Positions 25,311 through 36,732 of a stretch of 60,000 nt of DNA are shown here, piece by piece; positions within the stretch are counted from its first letter, which is position 1, and the number at the start of each line of letters is the position of its first letter. Origin of the DNA: Lineus longissimus (taxonomy: Eukaryota; Nemertea; Pilidiophora; Heteronemertea; Lineidae). The position numbers and the translations under genes were made by a program. The notes under the pieces are model-generated. The model was not told where the DNA came from. It made no database searches and saw only the letters and a list, made by a program, of their open reading frames with translations. The stretch spans positions 6,512,001-6,572,000 of the forward strand of contig NC_088320.1 of NCBI RefSeq assembly GCF_910592395.1, in the 5' to 3' direction.

Positions 25311-25785
25311 ATGGAGAAGCACAGTGACATACACTCAGTGGAGAGCGCATCGTCCCGGGTGGAATCTCCAAAAATAAACACGCGAAATGACGTCATATCA
25401 CGCCATGACGTCACATCAAAGTTCCTCTCAATCGACGACCTGCTGCGACCAGACAAAAACCAAAACAAGGACTTGAAAAACGAAATCCGGGCATTAAGCA
25501 GTCCGAGATCACCTACTACCCCTGATTCTGACTCAGATCCATCTCCCCGTTTTAGTGCCTTCACGCCAACAAGGCTTCCGCAGGCCTCCGCGGACGTTCA
25601 GCAGTCCGGTGCGTTTATTCTCCCCACGCAATCCCTGTACCCTTCCATATCTGCGGGAATGGGGGCCCCAGGACTGCCAAATCTTAGCCTGCCAACGCAG
25701 ATGTCCCCTTATACTGACTTTAACGCGGCAGCGTGGATGTACCATCCGAGCATCATAAACAGACAACAATTCTTTGGACTAAGTG
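25311..25785 (+). CDS. Nedx: Homeobox gene exon 1 (start, eh1-like motif)
   Basis: It starts at ATG in the context AAAAATATGG and ends at the donor AGTG|GTAAGT (phase 1). It encodes residues 1-158: acidic/Ser-rich at first, with the eh1-like motif at 38-47, a Ser-Pro cluster (SPRSPTTPDSDSDPSPRF) near 64-82, then a region rich in Pro, Leu and aromatic residues. An 18-bp tandem duplication puts two TGACGTCA sites in the coding strand at 25388 and 25406. Confidence 0.88.
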
Positions 25786-28700
25786 GTAAGTTATATGGGC
25801 TAGGATGGTTCGTTGTGCACATTATCTTCGTAATTCTTTGGCCTAGGTTGGTTCCGTTGTGTACCTTTTCTTCGAAATCCCTCGGCCTAGGTTGGTTCGT
25901 TTTGTACCTTTTCTTTGTAATTCCTCGGCCCAGGTTGGTTCGTTGTGTACCTTTTCTTTGTAATTCCTCGGCCCAGGTTGGTTCGTTGTGTACCTTTTCT
26001 TTGTAATTCCTCGGCCTATTTTGGTTCGTTGTGTACCTTTTCTTTTTAGTTCTTTGGCCTAGGTTGGTTCGTTTTGTACCTTTTCTTTGTAATTCCTCGG
26101 CCTAGGTTGGTTCGTTGTGTACCTTTTCTTTGTAATTCCTCGGCCTAGGTTGGTTCGTTGTGTACCTTTTCTTTGTAATTCCTCGGCCTATTTTGGTTCG
26201 TTGTGTACCTTTTCTTTTTAGTTCTTTGGCCTAGGTTGGTTCGTTGTGTACCTTTTCTTTTTAGTTCTTCACTTTCCTAGGCCCCTATCATGTCCCATCC
26301 CTTCTGTATTCTATTACTAATTTAGAATCGTCAACTTATCACTTCTTATTTCCTTATAATCATGCTTTTTCCATTTCCATTTCCATTTCTTATTCTTTTT
26401 CTTTTGCTTTAAAATATTCATATCTATTGCCTTCGAAGATTTTAACCGTGACACACCAACTACCCTCTCGATAGGTTAATTCAGCTGCTTTTGGCTTTCA
26501 CAATTTCAATAGAAAAAGGAAGTATGTATACTCGTTTAGGTAGGTTCAGTCATGACAGTAGGCTGGTTTCGCGATACTTACGAAGAGCTACAATCAAGAA
26601 AGTAAATTCAAAGTTAATGCAATTTATCGAAGATTTGTTCCCCGATTGCTTCAAAAATAGATTTACGAGTGTTGTATTAATGAATTCGAACCTGGCTTGA
26701 CGACACCACAGACCTTCGTACTTCGTCGTTCGTACAAATGGTGCAATCTGCCTATTACCTGATTGGTCAATTATGATTGGACAGGAGAAGCTGATTAATT
26801 TTGAAATAGACTTGAGCAGGATCAAATAAAAACTATCAAGAAAACCCTACGGTATTCAAATGTATCAAAATTCTATCATAATTGGTTATCATTATCACAA
26901 ACAACTATCATTTTTATTTTGACCTAAACTTAAGACTGTGATCAATGTTGACCCGGCCATCATATCTAACGCAATTATCAATTATTTCGTCAACTATCTC
27001 TTTCTAGTCAAAATAAATGAAGGAGATATTGACGTAATCGAATTCGGTAAAAAAAAATTAGTGCATGAACTAATTTTAATTGGAATACATGTATTTCAGT
27101 TACTCTAAAATTCCAGTTACGCAAATCAGGTATTTGATCCTAATCGATATATAACATTTTCTAAGCAAAATACCGATGCGAGCACCACGGAAAAATTCAA
27201 TGAATTCGTTCCACTTAAAAAAAATTAATGCTTTAATAGAATCAAACAAACATCGCGAAGAAGTCGCACAAAGTAGCGGCGTAAATTTCTATTACACTTT
27301 TTTTTCTCAAATTACTTCGTTTTAAAATCATAGGAAACCGCACAAAGTTATTTTACCTCAACCGGAAATCTCAAATTAAATCCAGCATATAAATTTATTG
27401 AAGTTTCAAATTACTAAATTCACTTCAATTAAACGAATAAAAATCAATACGTTTTGATAGTGAAGTTTCATTGCGATGCCACGGGGAGGTATCATCAATT
27501 ATTGGCTCAGCTTACGCGAAGAAAGATTCAATTAATGGGATTACAGAAGTGATTTGATTCCATTGTCGAGGCAATTAACGAGCGATCAATTTAAGAGAAA
27601 TATGTTAAATTCTCTTGAATTAAAGGCAGTTTGCGCTTAGAGGTTTGATATCATTAGAATCTCGTTTGCATCGTGCTCGACGTCTTCTTTTACTGCCCCT
27701 CTTTTTTGAGGCCGCGGCTTTTGTGCCACAACTGTAACCGCTTCGGTTGGTACAAAACTATGGATAAGGTCAAAAAGCAGTTAAATCACATTTCAATATT
27801 TAGTTGGAGGTGTTTTGAAATACAATGTAGAAATAGAAACCTCACTGTCAGTATTGATTATCTTACCAAACGCCGCCAAGGGTGGAATTTCGGCCCAAAC
27901 TTCGACAAGACGTCTCAGTTTTGGCCTACCTTTTCGCTCCATCATCGCGCTGTTTGAGACAACCGATATGTAGGCTACCTTCACTTCGGGGTCAGTTTCT
28001 TTAACGTTGTAATCGACATTTCTGACAATGCGTTTCCTTCGATTTTAAGAATGGATAAGGAATTTCAATCTATCTATTTATTCATCCTAAGAGGAGAAGT
28101 ACTTACAAATTAAATGCATCAATGAAGCAGAGAAAACGCTAAACCGGGAATAACACAGATAATACATTGGAATGTACTGTATATACATGACTGTGTATAG
28201 TGCGCGTGATTAAAAAGCGTTAGTAAGCAGTTTGGCGAGGGTCATTTCAGTAGAGTTAAGTTATCATGATATGGGGTTTTCAAACCTGACTTGCCTCGTT
28301 CATCAAAACCACCACCGAAAAAGGTTGAAAAATAACAACCCGGTTGCATCTTAAAGAAGTATACCCACTAACCAGCCGCTTAATGGCAATAATAGCGACA
28401 AAGAGTGCGTTCCGGAGTGATGTGGACCACTCGCTGCCCCCGGCATCTTTTCATCCGCATCTCCATCTCGAGACGCTGACAAAGGGCACGGAACGCCGTA
28501 ATTAAACCCTATTAGGGACAGTCTTCAGCTGTGTTACGTCAACAAACAGCGTCATTTGCGTTCTTTTAGGATGATGACATGCTTTTACATTTTTTACCAA
28601 GGTGTACTGTTCAGAATCGATGATATAGCCCTTTGAGGGGATAAGTGGTTCTTTTTTTATAAGTAAATGAAGACGAATTGGATGATTTGAAAATCTAATA

Positions 28701-31700
28701 TACGGTTCTGAAATTGAAAAAGAAACGAAATCTTTTAGGAGTATTTAGATTAAAAAAAGATATCTCGTCCACTAGAAAAAAGTGTTATCAATTTACGTAT
28801 TTTTGGCCTAGGCCTTGCATTAAAAACCCTTATCGGTAACTATTTTTACGGAGCAATAAATGGTTAACAATGGTCAAGTAAATTTCAGACAACCTGGTGA
28901 ATCCTTGGGCCCGTTCGGAGTAATAGCTCAGCAAATACGCAAGTAGGCACCATGAAACCTCACTTGCATTTCTTGTCTCAGTGTACACAGCAGCATTGTT
29001 GAAATTTACATACAATCCATATTAACATAACCGAACAAATTTCCAATTCACAGTTCATGCTTCAAATTCTGAACGAACGGACCTCCCGTTTAACGCTTCA
29101 AACCCAATTAAACATTCAAGGCGGTTGTCTTGAATTGATGATATCACAATGTATGTGTTATCTGCCTCCTATCGACCCTTTCATGCGGCACTAGTCACAG
29201 GTGGGAGGATTCACAGTGTACAGTCGTGGACACAAACAAAAATCCACAGTTATGCTGCCACTTTCTAGGAGAAGATGTGAATAGAGTCTTAATGAGAACA
29301 GCGGTCCTTTTTTACATGGGCATTAGCGAAGCTGGTTTTGAAACGAGTAGAAACCTGTCCTCTCAAAATAGATTCTCTTCAAGGTAATTTGAAATGTTTC
29401 CTCAATTTTCTATATCAATCACATCTAAATAACTCCATACACCATTTAACAAACCAGCTTCTACTTAATTCGTTGCGTTTAGTTTCATGACAAGTTGTAC
29501 AGGTGACTTAAAAACCCCTTGAAAACCCCCACCTCCACCAATTACGCCTCATGCGTTGAATCGGTGCATTTCTATCCATTTCTCGTTCCTTTTCTTTATC
29601 TTATAACTGCTTGTTTTCGTGAGGTCGAAATATGATATGACCCAATCCAAATTGAAATTGGAGCCCGTAGCGTAAAAAGCGTAACCGGATACAGAATTTG
29701 GACACTTTGTACGAGCTTCTGCCGACCGTGGCGCTGGTTCAAAATTCCCAAAGGAGTGTCAACCATCACCCGGCAATCCAGTGCCCGTCTCCCCTCCTAG
29801 TCTCTTCCAGTCCCCGCCTGACTGCACATAATCAAAGCCGGTTGACTGACATGTCTATTGCTCCTCCTCATGCTGAGTTATCCGCTCGATTACCTCAGGA
29901 AAACGCCACTAATAGGTTCAATGGTGCTTGAGAGAGGATTTTGCCCGAGGGATGCAAGGATGAAGCAGCGATGTTACAGCGCCTTTTCACGGCGTATCGA
30001 TGCGGTGAGGCGATTGTTTTAAAGCTACAATGACCTCGGCCGCTAAATCTGACAATGATATCAAACTAAAAGCCGTTCCGTATTTTTGAAGAGAACCAAT
30101 TCACTAGTATTGACTCTAGTTGAGAATGTTATGTAAGCATTCCTGGATGCCATCTCACAGCCGCATAAGAACGATTTTTTAATGAAATTGTATACCGCCT
30201 AGGGGTTTTGACCGGGGGGTTCTAAACGCCTCAATCTTATTGTTTCTTGGTGGGGTTCCTTTATAAAGAGGTCGCGTCTTTCCTCTCAAGCAACCTCGAT
30301 GGAAGGTTCTAGAGACTTGAGAGAGCTGAGACTGCCTCTAATGCACCGTCCTGTTATACTCCCCGCAATCCTGGCTGTTCAGTACTGCATTTGGGGGAGG
30401 TAGCGCTTTGAGCAGAATTTATCTGGATCCTGCGCTCTATATAAGACATTATTGTATTGTATTGTCTGTATAGATACAAACGATATCATTTGCTAATTAG
30501 GATCTAATTAACACAGTGGCTAATAAAGTGCCACACCCAAAGCGTTAGGTAAAACAACTTGTATCCATACACATTATTCCCAAATTAGCCTCATAGGAAA
30601 TTGATATGCCTAATTGGCATTATCGAGTAGTTGGCAACACCAATTTGGATTCTTTCCCGGAATCCTTTTTGGTATAATCATAAATCGCAAGACAAAATCC
30701 AAGCCTTCCTTTGTTAGGGGTGTAGCTAGCGGGGTGTGAGGGGTGGGGGGGGGGGGGGCCCGTTCTGAAAGAAATACAATTCCAATACTTCATTCACGTG
30801 GCTTAATTGCCTAAAACTTCATTTGCTCAAAATTTCTGAGGTATTTTCAAATTCAGATGACTATACTGAAAAAAAATGAATGGAATGGGAAGGAAAAATA
30901 ATCAAATTTACTGTCCAAAAACGACAGGTGAATTTCCCCAAACTTTCTCGTTTAATGGCACATGCGCGGCAAAAAGCAGCATGGACTAACTTCTCAGATG
31001 GAGAAACTCTCTTCGAAATGTTCGATCGTAACCGAGACCAGTTTTTACTCAATACATAGACTAATTAAGGGGGAGCGAAAAAAACACTAACAGCTTGTTT
31101 CAGACCGATAATGCAGTTAATTAATTTAGAGAAAATCATTCCGGCAGATGTTTAATGCGAAATGCATTAGAAAAAATCGCTAAGACGACAGCATTGACCT
31201 ACCTAATTTCCCTGTAATTGCAAAGATCTGAGGTGAAAAAAGTTTCATGGAGTGTTCTGGATTGATTCCTTAAAGCGGCACGGACCAATTACTTAGTTTG
31301 TAGATAATGATATCCAATAAAGGTGCAGCTGATCTATATCTCCTAATCGTATGCTTTTAAGTCGTAAGGAGGTATATTTTGGCGAAAAAAATCTTCTCTA
31401 GTTTTCGTCTTAAAGTTGTATCACCAATATCGGGCAATGGCAATAAGGAATGCCAATCAATTCCTATCAAAATACATCTTGTCTTCGATCGCACACTTGG
31501 GCTACGTTCAGTGCGATTTTCGCGCCGGCAAAGAAGTTAAACTATTTACGAAATTACTAGTCTGATATCGGCATCAATTGATTGTTGCGACAAGTATGCG
31601 AAAATATTTACAACGATAGATAAGGCTAACCTCTCAGCGTTGTTCACTTCCCAGAAGATCACTTAAGCGTTGCATATCCCAGTCTGTGTTGGCCGAAAAA

Positions 31701-34082
31701 CTCTTTAAGGGTTGTGACCACATGCACCTCCATTTTGGCTAGAACTTGAAATCCTAAAGCTATGAGAACCCTTTCAAAATCAAGGATCGGAGTCAGTTCT
31801 TTGTTTTCTAGAGAATAGACTCCGAGCCACAAAATTGGCATTCACTTCATTTTGAATGAGTTCTAATTGCTTTCGCATTTCAAGTTCGAGCCAAATGGTG
31901 GTGCCTGTGGTCAATCCTTTATTTGTATGTCCAACGTTAGCCCTATTCTATCTCGTTGGTTTAGAAATACAGGCAGCGATGCCACCCCGGGTGATCGCGT
32001 GCCTCCTCTTGATCTTGCCTCTATCACGACTGACATTACTGACAAGTGTGGTACCAATAACACGCTTGTCAATTTCACCTCAACTATCCTAATATCGTTT
32101 ATCAGGCGATTGTCGCAATCGAGATGCAAACAATTAGGTTCAGACGCACGGCAAGTGTTTCAAAGCATCTTTCAACGAGAGGAATTTACGCCGTTCTGTG
32201 TTCGGTTGAGGATCTAGCGTAGAGAACCATACAAAGGGCAACACCTGCCCAGGACCTAGCGTAGAGAACCATACCAAGGGCAACACCTGCCCAGGATCTA
32301 GCGTAGAGAACCATACCAAGGGCAACACCTGGCCAGAATCTAGCGTAGAGAACCATACCAAGGGCAACACCTGCCCAGGATCTAGCGTAGAGAACCATAC
32401 CAAGGGCAACACCTGCCCAGGATCTAGCGTAGAGAACCATACCAAGGGCAACACCTGCCCAGGACCTAGCGTAGAGAACCACACCAAGGGAAACACCTGC
32501 CCAGGATCTAGCGTAGAAAAATACCAAGGGCAACACTTGCCCATGATCTAGCGTAGAGAACCATACCAAGGGCAACACCTGCCCAGGATCTAGCGTAGAA
32601 CCATACCAAGGGCAACACCTGCCCCTCTTTACTAGGTGGAGCCGGCCTCTTTGTCTTACGACTCTGTATTCACACAACCTCCTTTTGTTTTCTAGCACCG
32701 AAGAACGTTGGTCGAAGGGCCCGAAAGCCGGGTATTGATAGGAAACCACGACAGGCGTACTCATCTAAACAATTAGAGAGACTAGAGACAGAGTTCAAGG
32801 TAAATGGTATGAAAATATTAATGGCTGGGTACATTGGAAAGATTTCGAAAACTGTGAAGTGTCGGGATTCTTCTTACGCGAAAGCATAATTCACACACAA
32901 ACCACAGTGCATCCTTCAAGAAATTGGCAGTACTGAAACTGTAACCGAAGAAAAATGACTGGCGATGTCTGAGCGTTGTGTACCATCATAAACGATAATA
33001 TGTCGCGAGATCGGATTATTGCTTTGATCAATTGACTTAACTTTGAACTTATATTTGAAATTGTGACATTATGGAATTGACAGATGTAGCAGCCATCCCG
33101 GTAATGTTACTCTTTGCGTGGCCAAGTGAAATCTACAACTTAGGCTCCCAGGTCAAGGACGCAAAATGCATTATAACGTACGACTTTCTCAAGTGACAAC
33201 CCCCAGCATTTCATCCTGTATCAACCACAGGCTTCAAGCATATTTGAAGATGCTCATGCAAGAAAGTGGCTAAGTGTATTTTCCCCATTTCCAGCTAACG
33301 GGCAAAAACCATTTGTCAATTACGCCAACGGAAAATGCACGAAGACACGAGCCAAGTTCACCATCTTCAGTTGTTGTTTATATACGGACAATTATTTACC
33401 ACTGCAGCTGGGTTTAAAATTCTAAATAATTTCTTGGTAATTTGCTTCAGAATGATAAATACCTCAGTGTTAGCAAGAGGATGGACCTATCGCAGGCCTT
33501 GGAGCTGACCGAGACGCAGATCAAAACATGGTTTCAGAACAGACGGTAAGCAACAAAATCTAAAAAAGTATACGATAACGCCGCGAATTAGTGACGGTAT
33601 TTGGTGGCCACTCAATGACATATTGCAGAGAACACTCTCACATATCTACCGATATATCTTAGAGTAACGAGACTAGTTGGGTTACTCTAAGAATATACTT
33701 ATCTATGACCAAACTGGTCCTATGTGCACGTGTGAGGCCAGCGCCTACCACCGGATTGCCATGAACTCGTCCGAGTATCTGTCCAGGAACTGACGCAAGG
33801 ACAAGAAACACAGAAACACACCGGCAGTGTACGCAGGGCCAGTATGATCTGGGAATTGTATCGCCGGATGTTAAAAAAAGAAAACCATTTCTTTTCAGAA
33901 CCAAGTGGAAGAAACAGATGACGGCTCGTCTAAAGATCGCTCAACGCCAAGGACTCTGGGGTCCGCCCTACTGGGGCGCATGCGCATCTATCAATCACTA
34001 TCCCGGCATCCTCTCCGCTGCTCCCGGATGTCCCACTGCGACTCTGGCGCCATCTTACGGACTTAGTCTTGCGACAAGTTGA
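25311..34082 (+). CDS. Nedx: ANTP-class NK-like homeobox protein, Nedx/lms type (4 exons, 285 aa)
   Basis: A nuclear sequence-specific transcription factor. Coding exons are 25311-25785, 32696-32799, 33451-33545 and 33899-34082, all with GT..AG introns. They join to 858 nt with one open frame and a TGA stop. The homeodomain is residues 173-232: it begins DRKPRQAYSSKQLERLE, has L16, F20, W48, F49, N51 and R53 in the canonical places, and ends TKWKKQM. An eh1-like Groucho-binding motif, FLSIDDLLRP, is at residues 38-47. A conserved-looking tail, TARLKIAQRQGLW, follows the homeodomain, then an Ala/Pro-rich C-terminus. The homeobox is cut by two introns (after position 21, phase 0, and within codon 53, phase 2). 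I chose ATG 25311 because the upstream in-frame codons offer only TTG. The KPRQAYS arm with YLSVSKR and TARLK/TSRLK separates it from Msx, Tlx, Barx and Bsx and recalls Nedx/lms. The homeobox call is near certain; the family name is less so. Confidence 0.9.
25793..26272. repeat. 43-bp minisatellite with 172-bp higher-order pattern
   Basis: About eleven copies of a 43-bp unit based on GGTTGGTTCGTTGTGTACCT, then TTTCTTTGTAATTCCTCGG. Variant copies (CCTATTTTGG, CTTTTTAGTTCTTTGG) recur 172 bp apart (26012 and 26184), which is four units, showing that blocks of units were duplicated together. The array begins about ten bases after the exon 1 splice donor. Confidence 0.85.
26273..30299. other. Intron 1 interior, no gene recognised
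   Basis: Pyrimidine-rich CCATTT repeats near 26368-26390 are followed by AT-rich DNA. A GC-richer segment at about 28380-28560 stands out from its surroundings and could be a regulatory element; this is inference only. Confidence 0.4.
30300..30466 (+). mobile_element. 3' terminal fragment of an L2/CR1-type non-LTR retrotransposon
   Basis: It contains GCGCTTTGAGCAGAATTTAT followed by GCGCTCTATATAAG and ends in the short tail repeat ATTGTATTGTATTG. The same design (GCGCCTTGAGCA..., then a five/six-base tail repeat) ends the - strand reverse-transcriptase element at 36733. No coding sequence survives. The left boundary is approximate. Confidence 0.6.
30467..32208. other. Intron 1 interior, 3' part
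   Basis: A G-rich tract with about thirteen consecutive G lies near 30745-30758. The rest is AT-rich with no recognisable exon; ORFs at 31856-32217 have no domain. Confidence 0.45.
32209..32622. repeat. 42-bp minisatellite
   Basis: About ten copies of a 42-bp unit (GGATCTAGCGTAGAGAACCA, then TACCAAGGGCAACACCTGCCCA). Because 42 is a multiple of three, two long - strand ORFs (repeating FSTLDPGQVLPLVW and YARSWAGVALGMVL) run through it. They are by-products: they switch frame where one copy has lost a few bases (~32590). Confidence 0.88.
32696..32799 (+). CDS. Nedx: Homeobox gene exon 2 (homeodomain N-terminal arm and helix 1)
   Basis: It is preceded by CCTTTTGTTTTCTAG and ends at AAG|GTAAAT in phase 0. 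It encodes residues 159-193: a basic linker (PKNVGRRARKPG), then homeodomain positions 1-21. Too short for ordinary ORF listing; found by reading across the splice sites. Confidence 0.9.
33451..33545 (+). CDS. Nedx: Homeobox gene exon 3 (helix 2 and most of helix 3)
   Basis: The acceptor TTTGCTTCAG ends at 33450 and the donor GTAAGC starts at 33546. It encodes NDKYLSVSKRMDLSQALELT and then ETQIKTWFQNR plus two bases of the next Arg codon, that is homeodomain positions 22 to 53. W48, F49 and N51 are present. Confidence 0.92.
33899..34082 (+). CDS. Nedx: Homeobox gene exon 4 (end of helix 3, C-terminus)
   Basis: The acceptor ATTTCTTTTCAG ends at 33898. It completes Arg53, then reads TKWKKQMTARLKIAQRQGLW followed by a short Pro/Ala/Tyr-containing C-terminus ending GLSLATS and TGA at 34080-34082. 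The basic end of helix 3 and the TARLK tail are in frame with exon 3. Confidence 0.9.
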
Positions 34083-34189
34083 AGGGATTATATGGAAATG
34101 ACCTTGAACATTTGTGACTCTAGGAAGCGTTTTTGACGACGCCATTTTGTTATCCTAAAATGAACTTGGGGATAACACGGCCACAGAAT

Positions 34190-34245
34190 AGCCGTATCAT
34201 CATATTGTGGCTGGTGTAAGCTTGGTCGGGTTCGATTCTTGGGAT
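34190..34245 (+). mobile_element. Possible tRNA-derived SINE head in the 3' UTR
   Basis: TGGCTGGTGTAAGC (A-box-like, near 34209) is followed by a B-box-like GGTTCGATTCT (34228-34239). It lies between the homeobox stop codon and its likely poly(A) signal, so it may be part of the mRNA. No body or tail is visible, so this is weak. Confidence 0.35.
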
Positions 34246-34429
34246 TAAGTACGTAAGCCATTGGTTTGAATCTGGATATTTCTCATCAATGTGATGCTGT
34301 AATGAGATGGGTAGCTGTCGAGGGTGGACTACGTTCTTACATCACCCCATATCCATTATTTTAGTTCATTTTTGACTTAACGATATGTGTGTAATGCTGT
34401 ACATAGGGTCTAGTAAGACCATCAGAAAA

Positions 34430-34435
34430 AATAAA
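34430..34435 (+). promoter_or_regulatory. Polyadenylation signal AATAAA, homeobox gene
   Basis: The first canonical AATAAA downstream of the stop codon, 348 bp after it, which would give a 3' UTR of about 370 nt. Position and hexamer fit; actual cleavage is unverified. Confidence 0.5.
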
Positions 34436-36732
34436 TGATTTAGTGTAATTTCCTTTAATAGTGATCAGACTTTACATACGCTTATGTAACACAGGAATTG
34501 GAGATACCCTAACACTAAACTGGCATACCGGTGCATCTCGCATATTCCCCTAGGAATTTGCAGCAGTTATATTGGTTGTATATCATAATCGCACCGCCGA
34601 GGTCCTCTTCAAACCGTTTTCCATTATAGCAGCAATCTGTCAATGAGAAAAAATAACTCGATCAAAATCTGCTCATATCTTTGCACGTAATCAAAATGAC
34701 TGTCACGCGTGGATGTACTAAGGACGCACCAGTGACGCTTCTCCGGCCCTGCACACAAACCCCTGAGCCATTAGCCCTCATTTGCCAGTAAGGCCCATAT
34801 TTTTCGGATTTTCCGCTTTTTTGCCGCAAACTCTTTTTGAGTCAGCTGATAGTGATTTTTTATTGGTTGCGGGACAAGAATAACACGCCGGCGACTGTCG
34901 AAAACTAACAATCGAATTTCATTAGCCTTACCTAAGAATTGTGGACAAGTCTTTGCCAAGCGAGAATCTTGGCAACCAGCCATACAATCCGGGTATTCCG
35001 AGGCCACGTCACAGCAGACGCTGACAACTGGAAGACAAGTGAAATGTTCAGTGCTGCTAGGTATCCATGCCGGCCATACCGACTTACCGGCGGTGAACCA
35101 GGCAAAAATGCTCCTCCTTTCAAGGATGGATAATACGCACAGCATTCGGTAGATCGACATGGTGCCGGCGTAGCGCTGCTAGCGTTTCCTGGAGACTGGT
35201 AACGATTGCATCATGCCAAATCCCTCCGCCCGAGACATACCATAATTTCAATCAGGAACCGATCTGTAAAGAGAGGGGGAGAGGGGAGGGGGTGGCTCTG
35301 CCCCTCGGTTCTGCCTTTGTTGAAACACGAATGTTACCATCAAGCAGTATGTTGGCGCACCCAGTATGGAAGAACCAGAAAAACTATTTTAATAAATGTA
35401 GACTTACGGAACAAAGCGAGACAAAATGCTGAAACGAAAATAAAATTTCAGATTTTTATTACACGAGGACTAAAGAATGTACCTACATAAGTCGTAACAA
35501 AAACATATCAGCTCGCCTTATACATTTTTGGTCGTAAGGTAAGACACGAGGTGTCGCAAAAATTACTAAAATTTACTGAACATACAGTTCTGGAAAATCC
35601 TGTCGATACATACCCGTTCTCATCATGATGGCGACTGCAGCAGTGTGTCCTAGTGGGAAGAAGCAGACGGCGACTCAAAGTTTATACCAAAATTCAGTGG
35701 ACCGAACGTGCCATATCTGTCAAATATGGTTACACAGGCCTTGCACTTTTGATGTATCACTCTCCAAAGGCATGGTTCCTGCAAGCCTGCATCATTTCGA
35801 CGTCGATACTCATTCACGCGCCTGGTGATTGCTGTAAGTCTATACTTACTCTTATTTTGATAAATCTGTCAAGAGAGACGTTTACATGCAATTCTCCAAA
35901 GGCACAGTTCCTGCAAATCTTCATAAGTATCATTTCATTACACATAGGTTCGTCCGAAGAATGGTGTTGTCCCAATCATACTGTTGATAAGCACTCAAAA
36001 CAGAATGGCCAACTGGCTGCTCCAACTCAAACACTGATGACTCAAGTCTAGCTATCCCACGCATAAACTTTTTATTTATATGGACTAGCTGATTGTAGCC
36101 TAAATCATTAGCTTTACCATACATTTCATCTGCAATTCATTACCGAGATGCCAGCAGCTCTCACCGGTACTCAATAGGCGGCGCCGTCGCCAAACTACGT
36201 CTTGACGTGAGTGCCAACACAAGCCACCATTTTGGATCGTTGCGTAGAAGATACCAGAATCCCAGCCACCGTACAATGTACACCTAATGTACACACATTT
36301 TATTTGTGTGCAGAACTCTTCATTTGCATGCAAACGCACAGTTATTCGCTCAACCTTCAGATGTCTCTGATGTCGTTTGACTAGTCTGTGTATGTTGCGC
36401 ATCTACATCCGATATTCGATTGTAAAATGACCATTAACCGGATTTCATGAGTTTCAGTGGATTTAGCACGCATGGATAACGCGCCTAGGTCATCAACAAT
36501 CGTGGTATTTGTTTGTCAACCGCCATATGTTTAAGCCGCCATAATGATCGAGCATCACCAAACAGTATCGTAGATTCAGTAAAATATCGAAAGTTGTCGG
36601 CGGCCACGGCAGGGCCTTATGTGGTACCTCATCACAGTTTTTGCAATTTATAAAAGTCATACTCCGACGTTGGCTTTAATTACATGTGAACTTGTGTATT
36701 TCACAAAAAATGAAGGAAATCCCAGATAACCT
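34436..36732. other. Intergenic, nothing firmly recognised
   Basis: A - strand ORF (34771-35160) carries a cysteine cluster and GTAAG donor-like sites but no signal peptide or known domain. A ~25-bp segment containing CTCCAAAGGCA is repeated near 35762 and 35894. Confidence 0.4.

Larger units (their letters stand above)
25786..32695 (+). other. Homeobox gene intron 1 (6,910 bp)
   Basis: It runs from GTAAGT to a CCTTTTGTTTTCTAG acceptor. Its first ~490 bp are a 43-bp minisatellite, and its last ~490 bp contain a 42-bp minisatellite ending about 75 bp before the acceptor. Between them lie AT-rich sequence, a non-LTR 3' scrap near 30.4 kb and a G-run near 30.74 kb. No internal gene recognised. 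Confidence 0.85.

Noticed and set aside
32140-32764. Two long - strand ORFs with 14-residue repeats (FSTLDPGQVLPLVW and YARSWAGVALGMVL)
   Set aside because: They are the two reading frames of a 42-bp minisatellite inside the homeobox intron; openness follows from the unit being divisible by three, and the frame changes where one copy is shortened.
34771-35160. - strand ORF with a cysteine cluster (DCMAGCQD...TCPQF) ending at a GTAAGG donor-like site
   Set aside because: The N-terminus is not a convincing signal peptide, a second good donor-like site interrupts it earlier, and no partner exon or known cysteine pattern was found.
35762-35920. Short duplicated segment around CTCCAAAGGCA
   Set aside because: Only about 25 bp shared; too little to define a repeat family or duplicated exon.
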